From Convivina praedatoris (lineage in GTDB: Bacteria > Bacillota > Bacilli > Lactobacillales > Lactobacillaceae), in assembly GCF_933208495.1 (NCBI RefSeq), contig NZ_CAKOET010000002.1, positions 186,001 to 250,000 of the forward strand: a stretch of 64,000 nt of DNA, read 5' to 3'. The notes beneath the pieces are model-generated. The model did not search any database. It saw only the letters and a list, made by a program, of their open reading frames with translations, and was not told where the DNA came from. Of the stretch, positions 37,303 to 45,781 are shown piece after piece (positions within the stretch are counted from its first letter, which is position 1; every line of letters begins with the position of its first letter). The position numbers were made by a program, and so were the translations under genes.

Positions 37303-38190
37303 GTGACCGTTCGACAGTTTTTGGACTTAGTAGAAATTAAGGTAGTGATTCCCAGTTTAGCACCACTTTTGGTGGGATTAGCCTATAGTCAATGGCGTTA
37401 TCATTTGGTGAACTGGGGGAATACAATTTTATTAATTATTGCCGCAGTTAGTGTTCATTTGGCGGTTAACACTTTTAACCGATATGAAGACCACAAGCGT
37501 CAGGTAAGTAGTCAATACTTACGTGAAACGAGTGCCAAGAAAGATTTAACTGATCACTGTGTTTTAATTGTAGCTGTTATTTTAGGTTTACTGGCGGCTT
37601 TGGCCGGTATTTTAGTCGCTTGGCGTACTTCCTATGTGACTTGGATTATTGGAATTTTATCGTTTTTAATTGGTTATTTTTATTCGGCTGGACCAAGACC
37701 AATTACTAATACCCCTTTGGGTGAATTTGTATCGGGTATAACGATGGGCTATTTCATTTTTGTTGCTCAAGTATATGTCAATACGATGATTGTTCTAAGT
37801 CCGATGATTTTATTGCAGTGGTTCTTTGTTTCTTTACCCCTAGTGTTATTAATTGCCAATATTATGTTAGCTAATAATATCGCTGATCATGAAGAGGATG
37901 AGGAAAATCAGCGCCACACGATTGTGCATTACTTAGGGTTAGCCAATGCTAAAAAGTTATATTTTTCCTGGGTTATCCTGGCCTATACAGAAATTGTCGT
38001 GGTAGTTATTTGTGGTTGGTTACCACTAACTGCTCTGGCAACCTGGGCCTTGACACCTTTAGTTTGGCGTAATACCCAGCGTTTTGTGGATAACCCGATT
38101 AAATCTAAAAATTTTGTTTTAGCTATTCAAAATTTGGTTATTTTAATGGTAACCATGGCGATTAGTATTATTATTGGTTTTTGGCTATAA
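37303..38190 (+). CDS. UbiA-family prenyltransferase, MenA-like
   Basis: 295 residues, GTG start with AAAGGAA 7-8 bases upstream. About eight transmembrane helices. The first Asp motif is degenerate (NTFNRYEDHKRQ, versus NDxxDxxxD) and the second is NNIADHEEDEENQRHT. The family attaches a prenyl chain to an aromatic acceptor such as DHNA in menaquinone synthesis. No other men genes are nearby, so it may serve a partial or salvaged quinone route. Confidence 0.82.
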   Translation: MTVRQFLDLVEIKVVIPSLAPLLVGLAYSQWRYHLVNWGNTILLIIAAVSVHLAVNTFNRYEDHKRQVSSQYLRETSAKKDLTDHCVLIVAVILGLLAALAGILVAWRTSYVTWIIGILSFLIGYFYSAGPRPITNTPLGEFVSGITMGYFIFVAQVYVNTMIVLSPMILLQWFFVSLPLVLLIANIMLANNIADHEEDEENQRHTIVHYLGLANAKKLYFSWVILAYTEIVVVVICGWLPLTALATWALTPLVWRNTQRFVDNPIKSKNFVLAIQNLVILMVTMAISIIIGFWL

Positions 38191-38228
38191 AAAAAACAAG
38201 ACTTGAGGAGAGCTCATGCTTGTTTTTT
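38191..38228. terminator. Bidirectional terminator (UbiA / CBS genes)
   Basis: The arms AAAAAACAAG and CTTGTTTTTT, with an inner TGAG/CTCA pair, lie between two convergent genes. Confidence 0.85.
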
Positions 38229-38875
38229 TATTTAAATTGGTCTAAATTTTCAATGCTAACGACATGGAAATCTTTTTTTTCTAATTTAGTAATAATTTGT
38301 TTTAGTAAATCACTATTACTAGGAATTGTTAGGGTAAACATCACGGTTAACGGGGTGTTTTTTTCTGATTGTAGGGATACTACTGATTCAATATTGGTAA
38401 AACGAGTAATAATTTTAGACATTTTACTTAAATCACCACGCTGCAAACGATCTTCAACACCAATCGCCACACCACCACGTTCAACTGACCAACTTTGAGA
38501 TAAGACATTCATCAGCGCATCGTGGGTAAAAATCCCATAAAAATGGTGGTTTTCATCTAAGACGGCGATGAAAGGGAGGTCTCGAATGGCAAAGAAGACA
38601 TCATAAAATTTACTATTGGTGTAAATAAACTTAGTTGAATTACGCATGATGGCAGTCGCAGGTAGTGACATATCTTGTTGGTTGGCAATGTGTTCTAAAA
38701 CGTGTTGTTTATAAACATTACCTCGGAACAGTTGACCAGATTGATCCAGAATTGGAAAAGTCCTAGTATGCGCTTCATTGGGCGTATTAAAAAGATCGTA
38801 AACTTCTTGAATCGTTGTATTTTCAGTAATGGTAGTTAATTTTGATTTTGGTATTACTAATGATTTTGGGAACAT
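38228..38875 (-). CDS. CBS-domain protein (CbpB-like)
   Basis: 215 residues from ATG 38875, with AGAGGA 5 bases upstream; upstream in-frame codons lack a site. Two CBS domains (TITENTTIQEVYDLFNTP; LPFIAVLDENHHFYGIFTHDAL) are followed by an ACT-like C-terminal region (TPLTVMFTLTIPSNSDLLKQII). Similar Firmicute proteins bind adenine nucleotides or c-di-AMP. With a c-di-AMP-type K+ transporter in the window, a signalling role is plausible but unproven. Confidence 0.82.
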   Translation of the reverse strand: MFPKSLVIPKSKLTTITENTTIQEVYDLFNTPNEAHTRTFPILDQSGQLFRGNVYKQHVLEHIANQQDMSLPATAIMRNSTKFIYTNSKFYDVFFAIRDLPFIAVLDENHHFYGIFTHDALMNVLSQSWSVERGGVAIGVEDRLQRGDLSKMSKIITRFTNIESVVSLQSEKNTPLTVMFTLTIPSNSDLLKQIITKLEKKDFHVVSIENLDQFK

Positions 38876-38998
38876 AGGATCCTCTAATTCTATTTTCATA
38901 ATAGATATAAGCATACTTATAATAACACATTCATAGTTGAGAGGAGTGGTATAATATCTCACTGATACTAATCAATAGGAAGAGTAAGGATTCAAGGC

Positions 38999-39565
38999 AT
39001 GAAATTTATATTTGGACTCGGTAACATCGGTGTTAAATATGAGAATACCCGACATAACATTGGCTTTATGGCCGTAGATCATTACGCTCAACTCCATCAA
39101 GCAAGCTTTACGGCTACCAAGTTATTTGCACAGGTCGCTAAGATTACTGTAGATGGGGAAATAGTCTTGTTGGTAAAACCCACCACTTATATGAATGATT
39201 CCGGGCAGGCTGTGCGTGCTTTTTTGGATTTTTATGCTGGAGAAATCGAAGATGTCTTAGTACTCGTTGATGATATGGACATGCCTTTTGGTAAGTTACG
39301 GTTCCGGGCTAAGGGCTCAGCCGGCGGGCATAATGGGTTGAAAAGTATCATGGCCCATACCAATTCGCAAAGTTTCTTACGGTTAAAATTTGGCTTAGGG
39401 CATCCCCAGCATACCCAAGAAGCAGTTATTAAGTATGTATTAGGGAATTTTAAAGCTGAAGATATGACGACGGTTAATGACTTATTAGATCGTAGTAGTC
39501 AGGCGATTGATGACTGGATTGCTGGGGCTTCAGTAAGTGATTTAAGTAATCACTATAACGGATAA
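38999..39565 (+). CDS. pth: Peptidyl-tRNA hydrolase
   Basis: 188 residues. FGLGNIGVKYENTRHNIGFM holds the catalytic His, KPTTYMNDSGQAV the Asn, and VLVDDMDMPFGKLR the Asp. It recycles peptidyl-tRNA dropped from ribosomes. mfd follows 2 bases after its stop, as in most Firmicutes. Confidence 0.96.
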   Translation: MKFIFGLGNIGVKYENTRHNIGFMAVDHYAQLHQASFTATKLFAQVAKITVDGEIVLLVKPTTYMNDSGQAVRAFLDFYAGEIEDVLVLVDDMDMPFGKLRFRAKGSAGGHNGLKSIMAHTNSQSFLRLKFGLGHPQHTQEAVIKYVLGNFKAEDMTTVNDLLDRSSQAIDDWIAGASVSDLSNHYNG

Positions 39566-39567
39566 AT

Positions 39568-42500
39568 ATGACACTGACGAATTTTTTAAAAAACAATAGT
39601 ACCATCCAAACCATTCAAGAGCATCTTAATCCTAAATCTAAGCAGCTCTTGTTGGGAGTTAATGGAACGGCCAAGGCGGCAAGCTTGGCGGCTCTTTATG
39701 CTGCTCATCCTCAACAAATGGTGATTGTGACGGATACGCAAGCTCATTTGGATAATTTGTATCAAGATCTTTCACAATTGGTCGAAGAGCAGGTGCTGTA
39801 TACTTTCCCGGCTGAAGAAAGCCTAGCAACTGATTTGGCGGTTCATTCGGCCGATTTTAATTTACAGCGGGTAGCCGCTTTGACTGCACTTTTGAGTGGT
39901 CAACCGTTAATTTTGATCACTAATTTAGCTGGTTTTAGTCGACGATTACCCAATCCCAATCAATTAAAAAAAGCCACCCTAAATTTATCAGTTGGGCAAA
40001 GCTATGATTTTAATCAGTTAAAGAATGATTTATTAAAAATGGGCTATCAAGCGACGCAATTGGTGGAACAACCGGGTGAATTTGCACAACGGGGTGCTAT
40101 TTTTGATATTTATTCGCCTTTTTTGGAGCATCCGATTCGGCTAGATTTTTTTGATAACGAATTAGACCAAATCAAACAATTTGATCCGACTAATCAACAG
40201 AGTATGGCCAAGTTAAAACAGGTGGTAATTCAACCGGCCTCAGATTTAGTTATTGATGTTGATCAATATCAAAGTGGTAAAAAGGCCGTTGAAACAGCGT
40301 TTAGTGACTATCGAACACAGTTAATTGGTGTGGAAAAAAAGCATGCCACCGATGGTTTTTCAACAACGCAAGTAGCGTTAAATGAACAAAGTCGACAAAG
40401 TGTTATTCAGCCTTATTTGTCTTTTTTCTATCCACAAGCAACAACTGTGCTTGATTATTTGGCTGAAGATGCCTTGATAGTCCTAGACGAGTGGACACGT
40501 TTAGAGGAATTTGGTCTTAATCAATTACAGCGGGATCAAGAATGGCTGGCTCAACAGGTTAAAAGTTATCAGTTACTACCGAGCGTAACTTTACCGACGC
40601 CATTAACTAAAATTTTAGCTGGACAGCACCGGCCAGAACTATACTTAGCTAATTTTCAGCGGGGATTAAATCGGATTCATTTTACTAATATTGCTGAAGT
40701 AACGACCCGGCCAGCAACCCAGTATTTTGGTCAGTTACCAGCTTTAAAAAATGATCTGCTCTATGCCCAAGAAAAAGGCTTAACAGTGGTTATGCTCATT
40801 AGTAATGCGAGTCGGATTGAACATTTTCAGCAATCATTAGTTGACTTTGAAACGCCAATTCCAGTCAACCGCGAAGTTCAGTCTAATCAAGTCCAAATTA
40901 TGTTAGGGAGTTTGAGTAATGGTTTTGAGTGGGTACAAGATCATTTGGTTGCTTTAACTGAACGCGAGCTCTTTACCCATGCCCGTCAACCAGTTCGTCG
41001 AGTTCAAAAAACAATGGCTAATGCCGAACGTTTAAAGAGCTACAACGAACTGTCTGTCGGCGATTATGTGGTTCATGTGAACCATGGAATTGGCCAATAC
41101 CATGGATTACAAACCTTAAATGTTGATGGCGGTAAGCAAGATTATTTGGAAATTGCCTATCAAAAGAATGCCAAAATTTTTGTTCCAGTTAATCAATTGA
41201 ATCTAATTCAAAAATATATTGGGGCTTCCGATGCTGCCAAGGCACCGCGTTTAAATAAATTAGGTGGCAGTGAATGGCATAAGACTAAGCGGCAGGTAGC
41301 TGCTAAAATCGAAGATATTGCCGATGATTTACTTGATTTATATGCCAAACGCGAAGCGCAATCCGGCTACGCCTTTCCACCAGATGATGTTGCCCAGCTA
41401 AAATTTGATACTAGTTTTGGTTATCCAGAAACACCGGACCAGATTAGTAGTATTGAAGAAATTAAAGTTGATATGCAAAAAATTCAGCCGATGGATCGTT
41501 TGCTGGTAGGGGATGTTGGTTTTGGGAAAACTGAAGTAGCTTTGCGAGCTGTTTTTAAAGCTGCCCATGCTGGTAAGCAGGTAGCTTTTTTAGCACCCAC
41601 TACTATTTTAGTTCAACAGCACTATGAAACTATTTTGGCTCGTTTTGCCGATTTTCCTGAAATTAAAATTGGTACCTTAAGTCGTTTTCAAACCAATGCC
41701 CAGAATCGACAAACTATTAAGGAATTGGAAGATCATCAATTAGATGTAGTTGTTGGAACCCATCGTTTGTTAAGCAAAGATGTTACTTTTGTTGATTTAG
41801 GTTTGTTAATTATTGATGAGGAACAGCGTTTTGGTGTCAAGCATAAAGAACGCTTAAAGGCGTTAAAAACCAATGTTGATGTTCTAACCTTAACTGCGAC
41901 TCCCATTCCACGAACTCTAAATATGGCTATGGTGGGTGCACGTGATTTATCGGTGATTGAAACTCCCCCGGCTAATCGTTTTCCCATCCAGACCTATGTC
42001 TTAGAATTTGATTGGGCAGTGGTTCGGGCTGCAATTGAAAAAGAGTTAGCCCGTGATGGGCAAGTTTTCTATTTGCATAATCGAGTCAGTGATTTGGATC
42101 GGATTGCTGCCCAAATTGAAGAAATGGTACCAGATAGTCGGGTGGCTGTGATTCATGGACAAATGAGTGAAACTCAGTTAGAAGGGGTGTTGTACGACTT
42201 TTTGAACCGGCAGTACGATGTTTTGGTTACAACAACCATCATTGAAACTGGAGTGGACATCCCTAATGCGAATACTTTGATTGTCGATAATGCCGATCAC
42301 ATGGGCTTGTCCCAGTTGTACCAGCTACGGGGTCGGGTTGGCCGATCAGCTCGATTAGCTTATGCCTACTTTACCTATCCTTTTTCTAGAACACCAAGCC
42401 CGGAAGCCGAAAAGCGTTTAGAGGCGATTCGAGACTTTACTGAGTTGGGTTCTGGTTTCCGAATTGCCATGCGTGATTTGAGTATTCGTGGGGCCGGTGA

Positions 42501-43101
42501 TTTACTGGGAAAGCAACAACATGGTTTTATCGATTCAGTCGGTTACGATATGTATACACAAATGCTCAAAGATACGGTTGCCAAAAAGCAGGGAAAGGTA
42601 GTTGATACCCCAGTGGTAAAATCCGATGCCGAGTTAATTTTAGGGGTTTTGGCTTATTTACCCGAAGATTATGTTGCTGATAATGCTCAGAAAATTGACC
42701 TATATACGCAAATTCGTTTGGCAGTGACAGATGAAGATTTTGAACAGGTCGAAGAGAATTTAATCGATCGATTTGGTGATTTACCCGATCCAGTGGCACG
42801 ATTATTATTAGTTGGTCGAATTAAGAGTGCTGCTGATCGAGCCCAAGTTACGCAAATTCGTCGGCAGAAAAAGGAATTATCGGTTCAATTTAATGCGAAA
42901 GCTACTAAACAGTTGGCTGGGGTAAAAATTTTTGAAGCTTTAAAAGATGTGCCATTAAAGGCCGTTGTCGGAGCACCCGACCAACAATTAAAAGTGACTC
43001 TAACTATTGATGATCGTCAAGAAAGTAGTATCTGGTTAAACATATTGCGTAATTTTTTACTAGTTATTATTGAAATTCAACAGCAGGAAGTGGAGAAATA
43101 A
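39568..43101 (+). CDS. mfd: Transcription-repair coupling factor
   Basis: 1177 residues. Order: UvrB-like N-terminal module, RNA-polymerase interaction domain starting VGDYVVHVNHGIGQYHGL (~493-510), RecG-like helicase with Walker A GDVGFGKTEVALRA (~650), DEEQ box IIDEEQRFGVKHKE, TATPIPRTLNMA, and QLYQLRGRVGRS, then a TRCF C-terminal domain. It removes stalled RNA polymerase and recruits UvrA. It abuts rqcP with no gap. Confidence 0.97.
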   Translation: MTLTNFLKNNSTIQTIQEHLNPKSKQLLLGVNGTAKAASLAALYAAHPQQMVIVTDTQAHLDNLYQDLSQLVEEQVLYTFPAEESLATDLAVHSADFNLQRVAALTALLSGQPLILITNLAGFSRRLPNPNQLKKATLNLSVGQSYDFNQLKNDLLKMGYQATQLVEQPGEFAQRGAIFDIYSPFLEHPIRLDFFDNELDQIKQFDPTNQQSMAKLKQVVIQPASDLVIDVDQYQSGKKAVETAFSDYRTQLIGVEKKHATDGFSTTQVALNEQSRQSVIQPYLSFFYPQATTVLDYLAEDALIVLDEWTRLEEFGLNQLQRDQEWLAQQVKSYQLLPSVTLPTPLTKILAGQHRPELYLANFQRGLNRIHFTNIAEVTTRPATQYFGQLPALKNDLLYAQEKGLTVVMLISNASRIEHFQQSLVDFETPIPVNREVQSNQVQIMLGSLSNGFEWVQDHLVALTERELFTHARQPVRRVQKTMANAERLKSYNELSVGDYVVHVNHGIGQYHGLQTLNVDGGKQDYLEIAYQKNAKIFVPVNQLNLIQKYIGASDAAKAPRLNKLGGSEWHKTKRQVAAKIEDIADDLLDLYAKREAQSGYAFPPDDVAQLKFDTSFGYPETPDQISSIEEIKVDMQKIQPMDRLLVGDVGFGKTEVALRAVFKAAHAGKQVAFLAPTTILVQQHYETILARFADFPEIKIGTLSRFQTNAQNRQTIKELEDHQLDVVVGTHRLLSKDVTFVDLGLLIIDEEQRFGVKHKERLKALKTNVDVLTLTATPIPRTLNMAMVGARDLSVIETPPANRFPIQTYVLEFDWAVVRAAIEKELARDGQVFYLHNRVSDLDRIAAQIEEMVPDSRVAVIHGQMSETQLEGVLYDFLNRQYDVLVTTTIIETGVDIPNANTLIVDNADHMGLSQLYQLRGRVGRSARLAYAYFTYPFSRTPSPEAEKRLEAIRDFTELGSGFRIAMRDLSIRGAGDLLGKQQHGFIDSVGYDMYTQMLKDTVAKKQGKVVDTPVVKSDAELILGVLAYLPEDYVADNAQKIDLYTQIRLAVTDEDFEQVEENLIDRFGDLPDPVARLLLVGRIKSAADRAQVTQIRRQKKELSVQFNAKATKQLAGVKIFEALKDVPLKAVVGAPDQQLKVTLTIDDRQESSIWLNILRNFLLVIIEIQQQEVEK

Positions 43102-43374
43102 ATGCGTTTAGATAAATATTTAAAAATTTCCCGTTTGGTAAAGCGACGGACAATTGCTAAAGAAATTGCCGATCAAGGACGAATTGAAATTAATCAAAAA
43201 GTTGCTAAGTCTTCCGCTAATGTAGGAACTGGCGATTTAATCACGATTCATTTTGGTAATAAAATTTTAACCGTGAAGGTATTGAAGCTAGCTGAATTAG
43301 TGAAAAAAGATGAGGCCAGTGATTTGTATGAAGTGATTAGCGAAAGCTATGAACGTGATTTTAGTCAAGAATAA
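43102..43374 (+). CDS. rqcP: RqcP (YabO/Hsp15-like S4 protein)
   Basis: 90 residues. An S4 RNA-binding domain from MRLDKYLKISRLVKRRTIAKE. It binds stalled 50S subunits and helps RqcH add alanine tails in ribosome rescue. GTGGAG precedes the ATG inside mfd. Confidence 0.92.
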   Translation: MRLDKYLKISRLVKRRTIAKEIADQGRIEINQKVAKSSANVGTGDLITIHFGNKILTVKVLKLAELVKKDEASDLYEVISESYERDFSQE

Positions 43375-43459
43375 TTTGATAATTATGGTTTAATTTTAAT
43401 GAAAAACCTTGCAAGGCTAGGGATATTGTGACAGAATAATTCTTAGAAGTGAGGACGCC

Positions 43460-43858
43460 ATGGCCAATTACAGTCGCTTACAACCAAATATTACCCCGTT
43501 AAACGCACGGATTGCCTACCAGATTGAAGCAGCAGGAAAGCGCCGTGATGCAGCAGCCCACCATTATCGACAGGTTCATGCACGGCGAATAAAGCGAATC
43601 AAATGGATTGGCATAGTGACTATGGCTATATTTTTAATCCAATTATTGATGAGTCAGGTTCGTTTGCATGATGCCAACAAGGGCTTGACAGTTTCTCAAC
43701 AAAAATTGACGGGTATTCAAAAAAGTAATACTGAACTTAAAAGGGATGCTAAACAGCTAAATGATCCGGCATATTTAGAACAGGTTTTGCGGGAAAAATA
43801 TGGCTATGCAAAATCCGGTGAGACGATTTATAATCTACCCGAACACAATTATGCTTAG
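43460..43858 (+). CDS. divIC: Cell-division septum protein DivIC (FtsB-like)
   Basis: 132 residues. Basic cytoplasmic N-terminus, one transmembrane helix (WIGIVTMAIFLIQLLMSQV, ~54-72), then an extracellular coiled coil (LTVSQQKLTGIQKSNTELKR) and the typical YLEQVLREKYGYAKSGETIYNL tail. Part of the DivIB-FtsL-DivIC complex. GTGAGGA precedes the ATG. Confidence 0.93.
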   Translation: MANYSRLQPNITPLNARIAYQIEAAGKRRDAAAHHYRQVHARRIKRIKWIGIVTMAIFLIQLLMSQVRLHDANKGLTVSQQKLTGIQKSNTELKRDAKQLNDPAYLEQVLREKYGYAKSGETIYNLPEHNYA

Positions 43859-43868
43859 AAAAGGAAAG

Positions 43869-43892
43869 ACGCCCAGTGTTGGGTGTTTTTTT
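43869..43892 (+). terminator. Terminator-like hairpin enclosing the tilS start codon
   Basis: ACGCCCA-GTGT-TGGGTGT (one G-T pair) followed by six T. The loop consists of the GTG at 43876-43878, which is the best-supported tilS start, plus one T. It may attenuate read-through from divIC and hide the start. Confidence 0.6.
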
Positions 43893-45192
43893 ATCATACA
43901 TGTCAAAAATTATTGAAAGCTTAAAAAAATATCATTGGGATACTCCCGTGATTATCGCCGTTTCCGGAGGACTGGATTCAGTTGTCCTTTTGGATGCCCT
44001 TTACCAAAGTCACCCGCAACAGGCAATTGTGATTGCCCATGTTAATTATCATTTGCGGGCTGAAAGTGATCAGGATGCTGCCTTTGTGGCCCAATTAGCA
44101 GAAAAATATCACGCTCAGTTAGTTGTTAAAGACTTCCAAAATAACAATCCCAGCGGCATTGAAGGCCGAGCACGTGATTTTCGGTATGAATTTTTTGAAG
44201 AATTAGCGCAGCAATATCATAGTCAAACTGTCTTAGTTGCCCATCATGCTGATGATCAAGTCGAAACCATTTTGTTAAATTTAATTCGCGGAGGACAACT
44301 AAGTCAATTAACTGGCATGTCTGCAGTACGCGATAAAGTTCTCCGACCTCTTCTCGATTATTATCGTCAGGACTTGTTTGACTATGCGCAACAGCAACAA
44401 CTAACCTGGCGGGAAGATGAAACTAATTTTGACGCTAGCTATACGGCTCGTAATGCTATTCGTCAAAATATTTTACCGGCTCTATCAGAATTAAATTCAG
44501 GAGCGAAACGGCATATTTTGGATTTTGCTGGCCAAATAGCTAATCAAGAGCAATTGATGAACCAACAAATTCAGCTTTTTTTACCACAGTTAGAAGAAGA
44601 TTGGACTAAGGTGCCTGAGGATTGGTTATATCCTACCTTAAGGTACTGGCTAACAGAAAAGGGTTTTTATCGTTTAAAAAATCAACAGCTGATGGCGATT
44701 GGTCGTTTGTTAAAGAATTGGCAAAAACCGAGCGGTTACATTGATTTAGGCGAAGACTGGCAATTCCATAAGACTTACCAAAAAATTTGCTTGAAAAAAA
44801 AGGCTAAAAAGTCAAAGAAAGCCCAAGAAAATTTATCAGTTATGTTAAAATTAAATCAATGGAATTTTTTGACTGATAAGCCACTTTGCTGGAGTAACCA
44901 GCAACCCAAGGGGTATGAACATATGATTAAACTACCGAGCTTACCAGGTGTTAACCATTTGTTCTTAAGATCGTTTAAAAGTGCTGATCGGTTAGCTATA
45001 AAAGGTGGGTCAAAGGCAGTCCGTAGAGTGCTGATTGATGCTAAAATACCTTTAGAAAATCGTCATCATGCCTTAGTTTTAACGGCCAGCGATAATAAAA
45101 TTCTGGGGGTGCGCTTGCCAAACGGTAAGTGGCAAATGAGTCAAGATTCCTCTGCTCAAGCGAATCAAGATTCGACTTGGCTAGTATGGTGA
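43876..45192 (+). CDS. tilS: tRNA(Ile)-lysidine synthase
   Basis: 438 residues. The PP-loop IAVSGGLDSVVLLDAL is followed by AHVNYHLRAESDQD, AHHADDQVETILLNLIRGG, and a C-terminal TilS domain. It converts C34 to lysidine in the AUA-reading tRNA-Ile. GTG 43876 has AAGGAAAG 7 bases upstream; ATG 43900 (MSKIIESLKKY) is closer to the usual N-terminus but has no Shine-Dalgarno. Confidence 0.93.
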   Translation: MLGVFLSYMSKIIESLKKYHWDTPVIIAVSGGLDSVVLLDALYQSHPQQAIVIAHVNYHLRAESDQDAAFVAQLAEKYHAQLVVKDFQNNNPSGIEGRARDFRYEFFEELAQQYHSQTVLVAHHADDQVETILLNLIRGGQLSQLTGMSAVRDKVLRPLLDYYRQDLFDYAQQQQLTWREDETNFDASYTARNAIRQNILPALSELNSGAKRHILDFAGQIANQEQLMNQQIQLFLPQLEEDWTKVPEDWLYPTLRYWLTEKGFYRLKNQQLMAIGRLLKNWQKPSGYIDLGEDWQFHKTYQKICLKKKAKKSKKAQENLSVMLKLNQWNFLTDKPLCWSNQQPKGYEHMIKLPSLPGVNHLFLRSFKSADRLAIKGGSKAVRRVLIDAKIPLENRHHALVLTASDNKILGVRLPNGKWQMSQDSSAQANQDSTWLVW

Positions 45193-45207
45193 ATTGAGGA
45201 AATCTAG

Positions 45208-45744
45208 GTGAATAACGACATAGAAGAGATATTGTTTGATCAAGCGGCAATTCAAGAGTCTGCACAACGATTAGGTCGGCAGATCACTGAAGACTACGCT
45301 GGTCGGCGACCGTTAGTTTTATCAGTTTTAAAGGGTGCCTATCTTTGGACAGCCGATTTGATACGTGAAATTGACCTCTACGTGGACTTGGAATTTATCA
45401 AAATTTCGAGCTATCACGGAGGCGTGGCCAGTTCAAATGACATTCAATTGATTACGGATATTCGGCAAGATGTTAGTGGACGCGATGTAATGATCTTAGA
45501 AGACATTGTTGATACTGGTCAGTCATTACTGTTTATGGAAGAGCTTTTGGCTAGTCGAGGAGCATCGTCGATTCGAGTAGCAACTTTACTAGATAAGAAA
45601 GCCGGCCGTAAAGTTGACATTAAAGCTGACTATGTTGGTTTTGATGTTCGGAATGAGTTTGTGGTTGGTTATGGTCTAGATTACAAGGAACTTTATCGTA
45701 ATTTACCTTATGTCGGTATTTTAAAGAAAGATATTTATAGTTAA
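45208..45744 (+). CDS. hpt: Hypoxanthine phosphoribosyltransferase
   Basis: 178 residues, GTG start with GAGGAAA upstream. PRPP motif VMILEDIVDTGQSL; LSVLKGAYLWTADLIR is the PPi loop. It salvages hypoxanthine/guanine. It lies between tilS and ftsH, the conserved Firmicute order. Confidence 0.96.
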   Translation: MNNDIEEILFDQAAIQESAQRLGRQITEDYAGRRPLVLSVLKGAYLWTADLIREIDLYVDLEFIKISSYHGGVASSNDIQLITDIRQDVSGRDVMILEDIVDTGQSLLFMEELLASRGASSIRVATLLDKKAGRKVDIKADYVGFDVRNEFVVGYGLDYKELYRNLPYVGILKKDIYS

Positions 45745-45781
45745 GACAGCGGGTTTTAACTAAAGGAATTGAGGATATCGA

